Shown piece after piece: positions 45,849 to 58,208 of a DNA stretch of 64,000 bases (the stretch's first letter is position 1; the number at the start of each line of letters is the position of its first letter). Made by a program: the position numbers and the translations under genes. The notes beneath the pieces are model-generated. The model did not search any database and was not told the DNA's origin. It worked only from the letters and a program-made list of their open reading frames with translations. The stretch comes from Stachybotrys elegans (taxonomy: Eukaryota > Ascomycota > Sordariomycetes > Hypocreales > Stachybotryaceae): assembly GCA_020746835.1 (NCBI GenBank), contig JAGPNK010000001.1, positions 558,001 through 622,000 of the forward strand, in the 5' to 3' direction.

Positions 45849-47687
45849 ATGGACGCCGCCAACAGCACCTCCACGGTGCTGGCCTCTCTTCTCCCGAACC
45901 TCAACTATGGCGCCGTCAACCTCCCGCCCCAGGTCGACATGGTCCTCGATGCCATCTCCCAGCTCAGCCCTTTGACCATTGCGCTGAGTCTTCTGGCTGC
46001 TCTCGTTGCCTATGATCAGAGTAAGCGCACGCCCTGCGACTTGGCAATGCGAACCGCTTGTCTTGCTTTGCGCCGCCCTGTCGCGTTTGGCCATTGCTAA
46101 CCACTCGTGTACCAACCAGTCTGCTACATCATCAACAAGGGCTCCATCGCCGGTTCTCCCCTGAAGATGCCCTTCATTGGACCTTTCCTCGACTCGATGA
46201 ACCCCAAGTTCGACGGCTACTACGCCAAATGGGTCAGCGGTCCTCTGAGCTGTGTCTCCGTCTTCCACAAGTAAGAGAGCTCAAACAAACCACTGTGCTT
46301 GCCGATTCGTTGTATTGACCCGTGGCCTCTCGCCTGCAGGTTTGTCGTTATCGCATCCACCCGAGACATGGCCCGAAAGGTCCTGCTCTCTCCCACGTAC
46401 GTCAAGCCTTGTGTTGTCGACAACGCCCACAAGCTCCTTGGTTCCGACAACTGGGTCTTCCTCGACGGCAAGCCCCATCACGATTTCCGCAAGGGCCTCA
46501 ACATCCTCTTCACCCGCAATGCTCTTGAGCTGTACCTTCCTGGCCAGCAGGAGGTCTACAGCCGCTTCTTCAAGAGGTTCGTCAAGGTGACGGATGATGC
46601 TGGTGGCAAGCCCGTCCCCTTCATGTTCCAGTTCCGCGATCTCATGTGTGCCGTCTCTTGCCGTACCTTTGTCGGTCACTACGTCTCCGATGAGACCGTC
46701 CAGGAAATTGCCGAGCACTACTACCTCATCACCAAGGCCCTCGAGCTCGTCAACTTCCCCATCATCCTTCCCTTCACCAACGCCTGGTACGGCAAGAAGA
46801 CCGCCGACAGGGTTCTCGCCGAGTTCACCCGCTGCGCCGCCAAGTCCAAGGTCAAGATGAACGCCGGAGGCGAGCCCACCTGCATCATGGACGCCTGGAT
46901 TCTGCAGATGATTAAGTCGGAGAAGTGGATCGAGGCCGAGGCCAAGGGCGAGACTGAGGGTATGGAGAAGCCTTCTCCCATGGTCCGCATGTTCAACGAC
47001 TACGAGATTGCCCAGACTGTCTTCACCTTCCTCTTCGCTTCTCAGGACGCTGCCAGCAGTGCCTCTACCTGGCTCTTCCAGACCATGGCTCAGCACCCCG
47101 ACGTCCTCGACCGTGTCCGCGAGGAGAACCTCAAGGTCCGCAACGGTGACCGCACTGCCACCATTGACATGGATCAGCTCGAGTCGATGAAGTACACCCG
47201 TGCCGTTGTCCGCGAGCTTCTCCGTCTCCGCCCCCCGGTCATCATGGTTCCCTACAAGGTCAAGAAGGACTTCCCCATCACCGACTCGTACACCGTCCCC
47301 AAGGGCTCCATGATCTGCCCCTCGACCTACCTGGCCCTCCACGACCCCGAGGTTTACGAGAACCCCGACACCTTCGACCCTGAGCGCTACTACTCTGGTG
47401 ATGCAGAGGAGAAGGGTGCCAAGAACTACCTGGTTTTCGGTCTCGGAACCCACTACTGCCTCGGTCAGCTTTATGCCCAGCACAACCTTGCCCTGATGAT
47501 CGGAATGGCATCCATGATGCTGGACTGGAAGCACCACCCTACCCCCAAGTCTGAGGAGATCCAGGTCTTTGCCTGCATCTTCCCCGAGGTATGTCGACTT
47601 TCCCTCTCTCTGTTCTAGCTTTGCAATGCTTTGACTGACACTGTTTTGTAGGATTACTCTCCTTTGACCATGAAGTGGAGGGAGTAA
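45849..47687 (+). CDS. erg5: Sterol C-22 desaturase, cytochrome P450 61 (ERG5)
   Basis: ER cytochrome P450 that introduces the C-22 double bond in the ergosterol side chain. Four exons (45849-46020, 46120-46270, 46340-47588, 47652-47687) give 535 aa, the normal CYP61 size. A single N-terminal anchor (LTIALSLLAALVAY) is followed by a proline-rich hinge and LKMPFIGPFLDSMNPKFDGY. Diagnostic P450 parts are the I-helix FLFASQDAASSASTWLFQ, K-helix VVRELLRLRPPV, DPERYYSG and the heme loop FGLGTHYCLGQ with its Cys ligand. CYP61-specific DNWVFLDGKPHHDFRKGLN distinguishes it from CYP51, whose heme loop differs. The last exon encodes DYSPLTMKWRE. C-ending codons dominate, consistent with high expression; this also opens a long antisense frame, which is not a gene. 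Confidence 0.94.
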
Positions 47688-48521
47688 GAGCGAACTTCGA
47701 GAACCGTTTCAAATTTACGTGATTAGACGATAAAATGGTAGTCGGAGGGGGTTGGGCTTCAACTACGCAGGGATGACGGGCTGATTGGTCAGCCCCAGGG
47801 CAGGTTGCGCTAGGCGTTAAGATGCTGGTCGAGGAGGCGTGGAATGGGATTTGCATACAAGGCTGTTGGTCATTGAACCCGACAAACGACCGGATCTAGA
47901 GGTCTGGTCTTTCATCCATCAAGATGACGTCGGTGTTCACAATGACCACAAGGCAGCCCGGCGTCTGGGATACTTGACGACTTTGTAATACTTTGCCGAC
48001 AGGTACCTACTACCTACCTATTATTGTACATACTTCTCTATAGTCACTGGCGTCCAAGAACCGAAGAACGAGGATGAGAATAAGATTGAATAAAATTAAT
48101 CGTGTACCTCTGGGTATGATAATGTGCTTGAAATATGGTCTCGCACCATGGGGAGGTTTGGCCGCTATCCGAGAAAAAAAAGATTCAACCCCCCCAATAA
48201 TCAACAATAGCTGCACGTCCAAGTTGCTAGAATTCGACTATGCGAGTAACCACCTATCCCAAGTGTTTAGAGTGATGGTTGCGCAGTAATACAAAAAGGT
48301 CTCCGTTGCCTCCGATACAGGAAGTTGGGGCGCATTCCGTCCTTGCGGTCGCGGGGCAAGCGAAAGCCAGAAGAAAAAAAGTCCCATCGTTCGTTCAACA
48401 CTGATTATTAGAACCTGTAATCAATCGCCCTACCGCTCGAAACATTGAACCCGGTCCCCCAGCCGCCAGTGACCTTCCAACCCGCATCGACCCTCCTTCC
48501 TCTCTAAATCTACCGACGACC
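47688..48521. other. Intergenic region between ERG5 and rhodanese
   Basis: 834 bp. A TAGGTA-type cluster (AGGTACCTACTACCTACCTA) lies near 48000-48020. Nothing gene-like. Confidence 0.5.
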
Positions 48522-49218
48522 ATGGCCTCCCGACGAGCCGTGTGCGCAGCTCTCCCAGTTCTCCGGGCCGGAGCCCAGCGCACCGCCCGACCTTTCTTCC
48601 TCTCCTCCGCCGCAAAAGTGCCGTGTCTCGCTATCCGGCCCGTGGTACCGCATCGATTGATCTCGTCCACGAGCCGCCTGTGCAAGGACGTCCCTAGCGA
48701 GCCGATAGAGGGGAACACAGCAGAAAACGAAGCTGGAAAAGAGAAGCCGGAGACCAAGGAGTCCCGTGTATGGTCCTTCGACGAGGTGAAGAAGCAGGTT
48801 GAGTCCAACGCCAGCGAACAGGGCCAGGGCAAGGTGGTGATAGTAGGTACGTCGAGCAGCTTCCGGCCATCCGCAAGTTTGATATTGTCTCCCGCAGCTA
48901 ACCATGAATGCGCGCCGCGTGTGAACAGACGTCCGCGAACCCGCCGAGCTCCAAGAGACGGGACGTATCCCCGGCGCGATCAACATCCCCATCACCTCGG
49001 CCGTGCAGAGCTTCCACATCTCGGGAGAGGACTTCGAGGAGATGTACGGCTTCGAGAGGCCAAGCACGTCGACGCCGCTTCTGTTCTACTGCAAGGCGGG
49101 CGTGCGCGCGCGCGGCGCCGCTGCGCTGGCTCAGCATGCCGGCTGGAGCGAAGTCGGCGAGTACACTGGTAGCTGGCTGGAGTGGGCAGAGCGTGGCGGA
49201 CCCGTGGAGAAGAATTGA
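48522..49218 (+). CDS. Mitochondrial single-domain rhodanese (sulfurtransferase)
   Basis: Two exons (48522-48846, 48929-49218) give 204 aa. Residues 1-50 are Arg/Ala/Ser-rich (MASRRAVCAALPVLRAGAQR) with no acids, a mitochondrial presequence. The rhodanese domain starts at RVWSFDEVKKQV, passes VVIVDVREPAELQETGRIPG and AINIPI (the first half is completed by the splice), and has the active loop FYCKAGVRARGAA with the catalytic Cys. It ends VGEYTGSWLEWAERGGPVEK. The CxxGxR-type loop fits thiosulfate:sulfur transferases of the yeast Rdl2 group. The natural sulfur acceptor is unknown. Confidence 0.92.
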
Positions 49219-49535
49219 TGAGGAAAGAGAGCGAATGAAGGAAAGAAGGAGACGGCGGCTGGGAGGCGGGACAAAGAGCCCATTGAGGATGGTTGGATTG
49301 CATGGCGATTGTGTGTATAGTACGGGTATGTGACATATAATGGCTAGAGACATAACTTGGATCCCGTCATCTGACGCTGTTGGGGCAAAGATGTTGCTCA
49401 AAATGTATGATATCGTACACTGGTACTACAAAAGACTGCTATGGAAATTCCCTAAACCCATTGCTCCCATCATCCGAATGCCTGACTTTCTTTCTATCTT
49501 GTACAGACCTGCCGCCCCTATGCCATTGGCCGGGC
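49219..49535. other. Convergent intergenic region
   Basis: 317 bp of 3' UTR between the rhodanese and YIP5 stops. Nothing seen. Confidence 0.6.
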
Positions 49536-50512
49536 TTAGAACATACGCGACGCACCCCCCTCGGGCTTCTGAGACACAGGGCTGCCATGCGCGAAGAAGA
49601 GAATCTTAATGGCCAGGGCCAGGCCACCGTGCAAGGCCACGACGATGACGAGCAGCGCCTTGCTGGCTTGGCGGTCTGTGGCGCTGAGGACGGGGTACAG
49701 GTTTCGCAGAAGGAAGGCGACGGAGAGGCCGAAGCCGACGCCGACAAAGACCCAGTTGAGGATGCTGATGGAGGACCAGCTGATGCAGGCGACAGGCAGC
49801 CAGATGAGGTTGGCATAGCCATAGAGCGCCCAGCACTCGAGCAGGTTGGCCGACTCGCTGCCAAAGTAGCGCAGAGCGAGGAACAGAGCAACGGGGACGA
49901 AGAGGGTGTAGCCGTAGATGAGACCGGCAGCGCCTTTGAAGGATTCCATGTCAGCAACCACCAAGCATCCTGGACCGTGGAGGGGGGTTACGTACCACTG
50001 AGAAGCCGGAAGTCATAGGCAAACGGCACATTATGCTCTGCCGAGATGTACTGGCTTATAGTACCTCCAAGGAAGAGAATCAGGACGACGGTCGTGGCGA
50101 TCCAGAAAGGGCCGTAGAGGTCCGGGTTGCCCTCGAGGACATCGAGGAAGTTGGCGCGAGGGTACAGCGCGGCCCAGCAGCGCGACAGCACGGCCGAGGT
50201 GTCGACGTCAAAGAACTGCGCGTAAAAGGACATGGACCACAGGAAGTGCTTGGACGAGGACGACGTGGAGGCCGTCGCGGGGGGCGGGAGGCCGCTCGTG
50301 GGCGGCTTGCGGTGGCCGGGCGTCGTGTCGTTGAAGTTGGACGTGTGGAATTCGAGGTCCTCCTGGAGGTCGGTGTGGCCGAGGTCGCCCTAGACATTGG
50401 GGGAAGAGCTCCGGTCAGCAAAGGCGAGACTCGCGGCAGGGCATGAGGTGGATTGGGATCAACGTACATCGTCGTCTATGTCGACCACTGCATCATACCC
50501 GGAGCCAGACAT
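49536..50512 (-). CDS. yip5: Yip1-family Golgi membrane protein, Yip5/YIPF1-2 type
   Basis: Three exons (50512-50468, 50389-49996, 49933-49536) give 278 aa. The N-terminus is acidic (VVDIDDDGDLGHTDLQEDLE) then Ser/Pro-rich. WSMSFYAQFFDVDTSAVLSR precedes the conserved LYGPFWIATTVVLILFLGG. Five membrane segments follow the Yip topology, including GAAGLIYGYTLFVPVALFLA, CWALYGYANLIWLPVACISW and LLVIVVALHGGLALAIKILF. The DLYGPFWI and YGYTLFVP motifs match YIPF1/YIPF2 and yeast Yip5, which bind Rab GTPases at the Golgi. The junction AGT-G/GC restores LLSGAAGLIYG. It is the second Yip family gene here. Confidence 0.9.
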
Positions 50513-51217
50513 GGTGGTTGTTGTACTGCGCTGTCACGGCGCCTTGTATAGCGAGGGGGTATCCGGACTCGTCGCCTTGATATGTATGCTCGCAGTAGCC
50601 CGTGAATGCCGGCGATGTCGCTGGTTGTCGGTTCGCGGCTCCTTTTCTCGTGGATGGATTGAGTTTGATTTGGCTTATCCGTTGGTAGGCAGCTCGGGAC
50701 AGCTTGTCGAGATGGGTGGGTCAATTCAGGGATGTCTCCTTGACGTTCTCTTTACGGGCTGTCACGTGCGTGGGATATGTAAGTACCTGCGCCGCAGAAA
50801 GCTGGGTCTGAGGTACATTTTACGCTGACTGGCTGGACGCTCTCTACAGGTAGCGTTACACATCTTCACCTTCACATCATGATGAATAATTTGGCTGTTC
50901 AAACTGGCATTCGCTCTATTGGACGGGATAACGTGGCTCGAGTAGCTTTTTTGCGAGCGGCTTGCTGATTAGCTGCGCCCTACATAAACAGATGGAGGGC
51001 TATCCCGGAGCTCTCGTCCGTCGACCACCCACCCGGCTTCTAAAGACTTGGGCCAGCGACTTCACAGAGACACGATTCTGTAGGCATCACCTAGATGTAT
51101 TGCCTGAGCTGTAGATGCTAGTGTAGAAACAAAGCCAGACTCGTGAACCAAGGAGAACCTCTGTCCTTGCCACCCCAGAATGCCGGAAACCAGACGCCAC
51201 TTCCATGGTGAAATCGT
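50513..51217. promoter_or_regulatory. YIP5 upstream region
   Basis: 705 bp. CACGTG at 50763-50768, about 250 nt upstream of the YIP5 start. The rest is the YIP5 promoter and the 3' UTR of the ubiquitin-eL40 gene. Confidence 0.4.
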
Positions 51218-51936
<719 letters not shown>

Positions 51937-52039
51937 CTTGACTGATTTTGGTGACGCTTGACGATGTGAGGTTGAACGAGCGATTCTGGCTGGTGATTTT
52001 GGTGGGGCGGAATTGCACTGGAAAGAAAAACCCTACTCG

Positions 52040-52047
52040 TCACGTGA
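52040..52047 (-). promoter_or_regulatory. TCACGTGA palindrome upstream of ubiquitin-eL40
   Basis: Perfect 8-bp palindrome about 105 nt upstream of the split start codon. E-box type sequence; binding factor unknown. Confidence 0.4.
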
Positions 52048-52233
52048 ATTACTTTTGTGTGCTGGGTTTGGGGTTACCTCTGTCGCCCGATTGTGGGACG
52101 CCAGCTCCAACGGCGGGGAGACATTACAACACCACCAGAGCGGACCCCAGCGGCACCAGGTGCGTATGAATGAGTGGATGACATCCATTATACGGCATAA
52201 CCTCCCTTCATCCAAGAATTCGTGATGATATCA

Positions 52234-54092
52234 TTACTGTATATGCCCTTCTGAATCGCCGGCTGAGCTTGCTTCTTCGGTATCCATCTGCTCCCGATGG
52301 GCCTGCCTCTTCTGCCATGCTAGGATACGCTGTTCCAGCATATATATTGAGCGAACAACTGTCTCTAGCGAGACGCCAGCAGCTCGTCCTATCCGGTGTT
52401 AATGCGCGCTGTAGTCTTATTACTGGGCCAGTGAATCGTACCTGCAGCTTCATAGAGTGCCTTTGCGATTTCGGAGAGATCCTCTTTTTGGCGGAATGCT
52501 TCATACGTATCATTCCTCCCCAGCTTGTCTTGTGTAGAGCTTTCCTGTGCTTCTTCAATGGCACTTGTCAAAAGCTCTCGAATGCTGCTGTTCTGAAACT
52601 CTGATGGAAGCTCGACTAGAGGCTCCTCTAGAGGCGGTGGTGTCTTCTCCGGGAAGAAGCGCGCGATGGGGTTCTCGTCTGTCAGACATGGGTTAGCCTT
52701 GTCGTATCTCCAAGACGTCTCTAAGCCTTACTTTTTCCGTCATTCAGTCCAACAAGGAAAGAAAAGTAGGCCTCAAGACTGTCCTCATCCATAGACACTA
52801 CTTCACCAGGAGTAATGTTGTCGTAGTTCGGCGGCATGGTGGGCCGAGGCTGCTCCTCGTGTAACCTCGACATTTTACTGTTCCATGTATGCCAGCTGAA
52901 TCGTAGTTGGGAGGTAGTTCGTAAGCCGCCATGAACCCCTGGGAATGGAAATGCCAGCTTAGCGGCAACAACCAGGAGGGCAATGACCAAGAGTTCTGGG
53001 TGGTGAATGGGGTAGATCTTGGACCGCTTCACTGGTAGTTCGAAAGAACATGACAGTATATCTGCTAGACCTCCTGCGACACCCAGCGATTCCACTGCCG
53101 ATTATTAGTGAGATGGAGTCCTATGTCCGATCTATCAACATACCTGGCAGGGCCAATAATCTTGTCATCTGTGCAATCATGAGCACACTATCGATAGGTG
53201 GGAATACCAGCTCGTAGTTCAGATTGTATGATAGAGCCATGTCAACAATCGCATTGTACAGGTTCTCGCCCACCAACGTGCGACTGGGATGCTTGAGAGC
53301 TCTGGTGAAAGTTGACGGCATGCGGTCCCGCATCTCCTGTGGAAGATCGTAATACTGGACCTGTCAGTCAACGCACGCTTGGCTTGCTTAGGGGAGAGAC
53401 TCACCGCTCGCCTGTACGGTATGTTGCCGTTGTTGGCCCATTGGATGAACTTCCCTATTCGTACGGGTGTCCGGAGAAGGAGGCAGCCGAGATAGCAGAG
53501 AGAAAGTGTATCCAGGATCCTTGGCAAGGGCCAGTCTTGTGCACGGCTTGCATCCCAGTTCTGAGCTCTCGAGTGAGATTTAACACTTTTGCGATCCTCC
53601 TCCTCGATTGGCTGAGAACTGAAAACGGCCGTCAATTCGCCATCGCTCTCGGCATCGAGCGTGGCAAGGCCTTTACTACCACGGATCCGAAGATCCCAGA
53701 GGTCCCGCACCACGGTCTCGAGCTCCCGTCTGTATCCTTTGGTTCCAACGAGCCAGAGGAGCTGGTTCCGGAGCACCAGCTGGAGAGCCTCCAGGTAAAG
53801 AAGCTTACCTTCTCCTCCGGTGAGATGGCGTTTCTCGACCTTCCTCACCTCCTTCTCTCGCCGCGCCTTGGCGCCCATGCGCCCAGCGTCCTCATCCTCA
53901 CCGACATCGAATTGAACGAACCCCTGTTTATAACGTCAGTATGAAGTACCTCACGGAAGCTACTGGACAAACCTGGATCTGGTCGCCGTTGGCACAGAAC
54001 CGCAAGCCGTTTTGCAGGTACCACTTTCGGCTTCCACATTCTGGGCACCGCTCTCCCGCGGGCATTCGACGAAGCTCTCTCGGTTCATCCAT
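52234..54092 (-). CDS. rrn7: RNA polymerase I core factor subunit Rrn7 (TAF1B family)
   Basis: Six exons (54092-53973, 53923-53405, 53360-53145 region ending at 53144, 53094-52732, 52678-52442, 52388-52234) give about 536 aa. Rrn7/TAF1B is the TFIIB-like subunit of the RNA polymerase I core factor. The N-terminal zinc ribbon RCPECGSRKWYLQNGLRFC is followed by GDQIQGFVQF (B-reader-like). Cyclin-like segments follow: LLYLEALQLVLRNQLLWLV, LDTLSLCYLGCLLLRTPVRI, and HPELLVIALLVVAAKLAFPF. The C-terminus is helical with EAFRQKEDLSEIAKALYEAA. Two 3' splice sites 6 nt apart (after 53361 or 53355) would include or skip Val-Gln. Rrn11, its partner, is at 1.8-3 kb on the same strand. Confidence 0.85.
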
Positions 54093-54991
54093 TGTTTAGC
54101 AGTCCAGTCGGACAAGACCGGATATGCAATTTATGGTCCCGCGCAGGTCGAGGTTGGTGCTGGGGTGAAGTTTGCTCAGACGATAGACCCAAAGCCTAGG
54201 GCGGTTGGAATTTGCATCTACAGGCACACCAGTATTGCGAGAGGCTGATGTTCATTGTTGACGACTGGTTGCCTGCCTATCGTGAGTTTGCCAGCATCGG
54301 AGGCTGTTTATGCTTCTTTGCCCGGGGTTTGTTGTGCAAGAGATATGGAACCAAATGGCAAGGTTAAGCCCATGAAGGAAATCACGAGGTTACCTAGCGG
54401 TGACACGAAACGAAACGGACGATCGCTTATTCAAAGCTATTTCAGCACGACCCGCCAGCAGGCCTTCCAACGTGGTTCGGACTTCAATTCATCTTGCTTA
54501 TTTGCTCAACTTATCATGAGAAAAATTTTACGTTCCATAGTTTCAACGTAGCCAGCACAGAGCTTGCTCTGCAACACCAATCCACCAGAAAAGTCCCTAC
54601 ATCATCCAGGGCATCATATGCATTAAGTCACAGGGTGCACGAGTGATACGCATGTCGTCGCTCATAGAGCTTCCTCTATTGGTCTCATTCCTCTTGCATT
54701 CCTCTTGCAGGTTCCGGTCATGAGCACGTAGTGTTCAGACATCCTCGTAAAAGGTAGTTGGAAAACAAAGGAAAGTTAAGTTTTGATATAGGCTTTTGCA
54801 AATGCCGGGATGTGACTAGCCGAAACACAGTTGCCCAAGTAACATTGTCGTTTGCAAAGACCAACCCAATCTCCACGAGCTTGCGAATTGCCCAAATCCA
54901 TCAAAAAGTATGGGTTTCCAGGCGAATCCCTCGAAATGGCGCAAATGGCGAGCGCCCAGGAGTACTGGTAGTCCGGTGGTTATTGTGTAAT
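54093..54991. other. RRN7 upstream region
   Basis: 899 bp between RRN7 and the eIF5A stop. No gene or clear element recognised. Confidence 0.5.
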
Positions 54992-55995
54992 TTAACCACG
55001 GGGAGCCTCCTTGGCTTCAACGGCAGCCTCCTCGCCCATGGAGGTGAGAATGATGACGTCTGCAAGGTGTGTGAGTTACGTCTACGTGGCAGGAGTCATG
55101 TGGGCGTAATGCTTACTGGTGTCCTTCTCCTCCTCCTTGAAGAGCTTGGTGATCTTGTCACCGATTTCACCGTCGGGCATGCGGACATCGTCCTTGGTGT
55201 CACCATCGTCGCTCATGAGGGAGAGGAAGCCATCGTCGGAGATGTCAAGCTACCATGACTGTCAGCACATCGAAGAGTAAGGGGGGGTGCGGCTCATGCA
55301 GGACCGCTGCTGGGCAACTTACAAGCTGGTACTCACGGCGGGTGACGTTGGGGACATCCATGTTGTGGGTGGAGGGGGAGAGATCTTCGTACTTCTTGCC
55401 AGTGAAGATGTCGAGAGCAACCAGATGGACCTTGGCGTGGCCGTGCTTGCCGGTCTTAGAGGTGGACATGTCGACGATCTTGCAGGGGCGGCCCTTGATC
55501 ACGACGAAACCGTTCTTGCGAAGGGCAGAGCACTGCATGGGGTAGGTGAGAGACGCGCCGGCGTCGGCGGACTCGAAGGCGACATCGTGCTGGGAGGGAA
55601 GAGGTCAGCCTATGCAATACGGAATGACGAGAACGAAGGAGGGGGGGGGGGGGGGGGGGCGCTGCGCCTGAAGCCAGGAGCCCACGCGCGAGACACAAGA
55701 TGGCCGCAGAGAAGTAGGTCGATCCTACAGCGCGCACACCACCACCAGCCACAGGCAGAGGGTTTCCGTCTTTGACGTAAGAAGACGAATGCCGTCGTGT
55801 TGCTGTGATGCGCTCGCTGAGGATTACTCTCTTCGTGGGTCATGAGAGCCAGAGTGCGCAAGTGCACAATTGCGGGGTGTTTTTTTGATTTTTTTTTTCT
55901 TGCCCCCCTCCTTGTGCCCAAGCAGAGATGCCAGCGACAGACGCGGGCAGCGGCGGGCAGGGTCCTGTTCGATCAAAACTCACCTCGTCAGCCAT
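54992..55995 (-). CDS. Translation factor eIF5A
   Basis: Four exons (55995-55984, 55589-55323, 55249-55117, 55059-54992) give 159 aa. eIF5A carries hypusine and helps ribosomes pass polyproline and other stalling sequences and assists termination. The hypusine loop is [15 protein letters not shown], with the modified Lys between Gly and His. The N-terminal domain contains [20 protein letters not shown] and the C-terminal OB domain has [20 protein letters not shown] and [20 protein letters not shown]. The first exon encodes only MADE, followed by a 394-nt intron, unusually long here, containing 19 consecutive G (C in the transcript). Other junctions close codons exactly. Confidence 0.95.
55641..55659. 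repeat. 19-nt G homopolymer in eIF5A intron 1
   Basis: Uninterrupted G run on the given strand, so C in the eIF5A pre-mRNA. Run length may vary between isolates or be misread by sequencing. Confidence 0.9.
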
Positions 55996-58208
55996 GGTGA
56001 TGGTTGCGCAAGAATGCGGATTTCGTCGATGATATGAAGCGAAGGCGATGAGAAAGGAAGAGAATGCACCGGCGGGCTGTGGAGGTGCTGTAGCTTGAAT
56101 GTAGGAGGAGAGAAAAAGAAGAGAGGAGGCAGGGTGGAGGGGAGATGGAGGGATTCAAATGGAGGAGGGGTTATTATTCCATTCGAGTTCCTCACTGGCT
56201 CCGAGGGGCAATGTCCACCCTCGCTCAATCAATGCCCGCCGCGTCCACTGTCCACCTACACTGGCTTTTCGTTTTGCAGGCAGCATTGCCCGCCACACTG
56301 GCGGTACTTGCCCTCCACTGCTTCGCCTTACATTTTAGCCTGCACCTTGTCCAGTAGGTACCGGCGCGTACCTTCTAACTTTGCACTCTAGATGGCGAGT
56401 ATTTTTTGCGTATCCACACAAACTGTTGCCAATATGCCAGAGGTACCTTCTACCTGCCCTGTTTTTCGGTGCCTCTCTCTTTTATCTCATCCTTTTCCTC
56501 CATGTTCTTCGTCTTTTTTTTTCTCTATTGTTTTTTTCTAATAAAAAAGAAAAGAAAAGAAAAGAATTAGACTTTACCAATCAGAGCTCGTGTGATTGGT
56601 CCCTGCTTGGTCTTGTCGAGGGAGCACTGGTCTCTCCCTACCAAACTGAGGCTAGCATGGTACCTTCCTTCCGCAGACTCGGTCTCGGTTCGAACCTACA
56701 CAAATTTATTACACACAATATCCTCAGTGGCCAATGTTTTCGCCATTGGACCGGCCTACTTGTGCCAGCAGCAATGCAAGCCTGCCGAGGCTTGTGACCT
56801 GCATTCTGCCTGCGTCCTGCATCTTGCATCTTGCCGCGAACCCAACGCGGCCATACTAGAGACCCTTGCCCGTGTCCTCTTCCTCGATTCTCGTGTGCCC
56901 ACCAGAGCCTAGCCCTAGACATTCCAGCTCCGCATATGGATTGATTCCTTCTGCACAAAAGACTGGCGAATGTTTTCGTATTGTACGCCGTACCTCTTGT
57001 TCAACATGTCCTTGGACTTGTACCTAGCCTTTTCCTGTATATATGGCCGTAGAGTTCTTCTATAGTTGCCTATGTACCGTGACTGGTCACTGATCCCTGC
57101 ACTGTGGAAGTGTCAACCCGAACCCTTCGCTACCCCGCCGTCAAGATGGTACCGAGATGGAACCTACATCGTCTTGTTAGTGCCTATGACTGACTTCCTT
57201 GCCTTGCCAATTGCTCATGGACGGCCTCTGCCGTTGCCTCCTACTTTTACTCATGCCGATTGACAGCTCGCCGACGATCAAGAGATTTCATCGTCAGCCA
57301 CATTCTGTTGTCGCCTATGAGAGGCTTCGGCCTCCAAGTTCAAGTGACACGAGGCGGATGCATGACAAGTCATGGTTCATACCGAATCGCATCTGCTTTG
57401 GCAGGGTTCATTGGCACATTTGCAAACGCCCGATGCAAGCCATCCAACGCGTGCAGATATGACTGTATGTGTGACATGACTACAAGTAGGTATGACTTTC
57501 AATTCAGCTGACTCAAATGAGGAAAGTATCGAAGTTTGCACGTACCAACACCCGCCTGTATTGGAGTCATCAATGAGGCAATGTCTTTTGTTGAATCTTC
57601 CTTAGCGTCCCATCACATCTAGCAACTGACGGTTTAGAGCCTCAATCTGATAACCGTGGCGCGAGCTGCATGCACTTACACACGCGCCATCACAAGCCAG
57701 GGAGATGAGTTGATCGATGGGATATTCCGATTTAGTCAGACTGGTGACTCGTTCCTCAGAGTCAACGGTGCCATGACTGCCAAGGTGTGCTGCCATCACT
57801 GGTATGACTGATTATTAGGTAGGTTTTTACTACTTTCTGTAGGTATGTAGGTAGTATTCGGTCAGTCATCTTGCTATCATGATTGTTGCTCCCTTGAATA
57901 CTTTAGCAGCACGTTGTCTTTATCAGGTCCCCACATCTCCTAAGTACTGAGAACAGGGTGTGACGCCAAATGGCCGCTGAGCCACAAGTATCCGCTACCT
58001 GCGACCTACCCCAGGCCATCAGCCACGTCGGGTGCGCTTGCCGAGTGCGATTTGTATGGGCGTACAGGTGAGCTAAGCCGATGAATCGTCAAACAACAGC
58101 ACCCTTCTTGAGTCACCAGCCTTGCAGAAGCTGCGGGACGCGGCGATGACACTTGCCGCTCCAGAGCCTCTCCCGTTCTACCTTCAACGCCCTCCCATTT
58201 CCTGAGAT
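55996..58208. other. Divergent intergenic region eIF5A / COG3
   Basis: 2.2 kb. Contains purine-rich eIF5A leader (56040-56160), an A/T homopolymer-rich stretch (56510-56570) and TAGGTA-type motifs (57486-57493, 57822-57855). Open frames are low-complexity. A B-box-like GGTTCGAACC at about 56691 has no tRNA fold around it. Confidence 0.5.

Noticed and set aside
46281..47537. 418-codon open frame antisense to ERG5
   Set aside because: Caused by strong C-ending codon bias in ERG5; the translation is Val/Leu/Gly/Glu-rich without family features, while the sense strand is a complete P450.
45849..47687. CYP51 (lanosterol demethylase) identity
   Set aside because: The heme loop FGLGTHYCLGQ and the DNWVFLDGK motif are those of CYP61/ERG5, not CYP51.
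56620..56720. B-box-like GGTTCGAACC suggesting a tRNA
   Set aside because: Flanking bases cannot form a T-arm stem, acceptor stem or D-arm on either strand.
56381..56797. 138-codon frame with hydrophobic Phe/Leu stretch
   Set aside because: The hydrophobic run comes from T-rich homopolymer sequence; no splice context or conserved motif.
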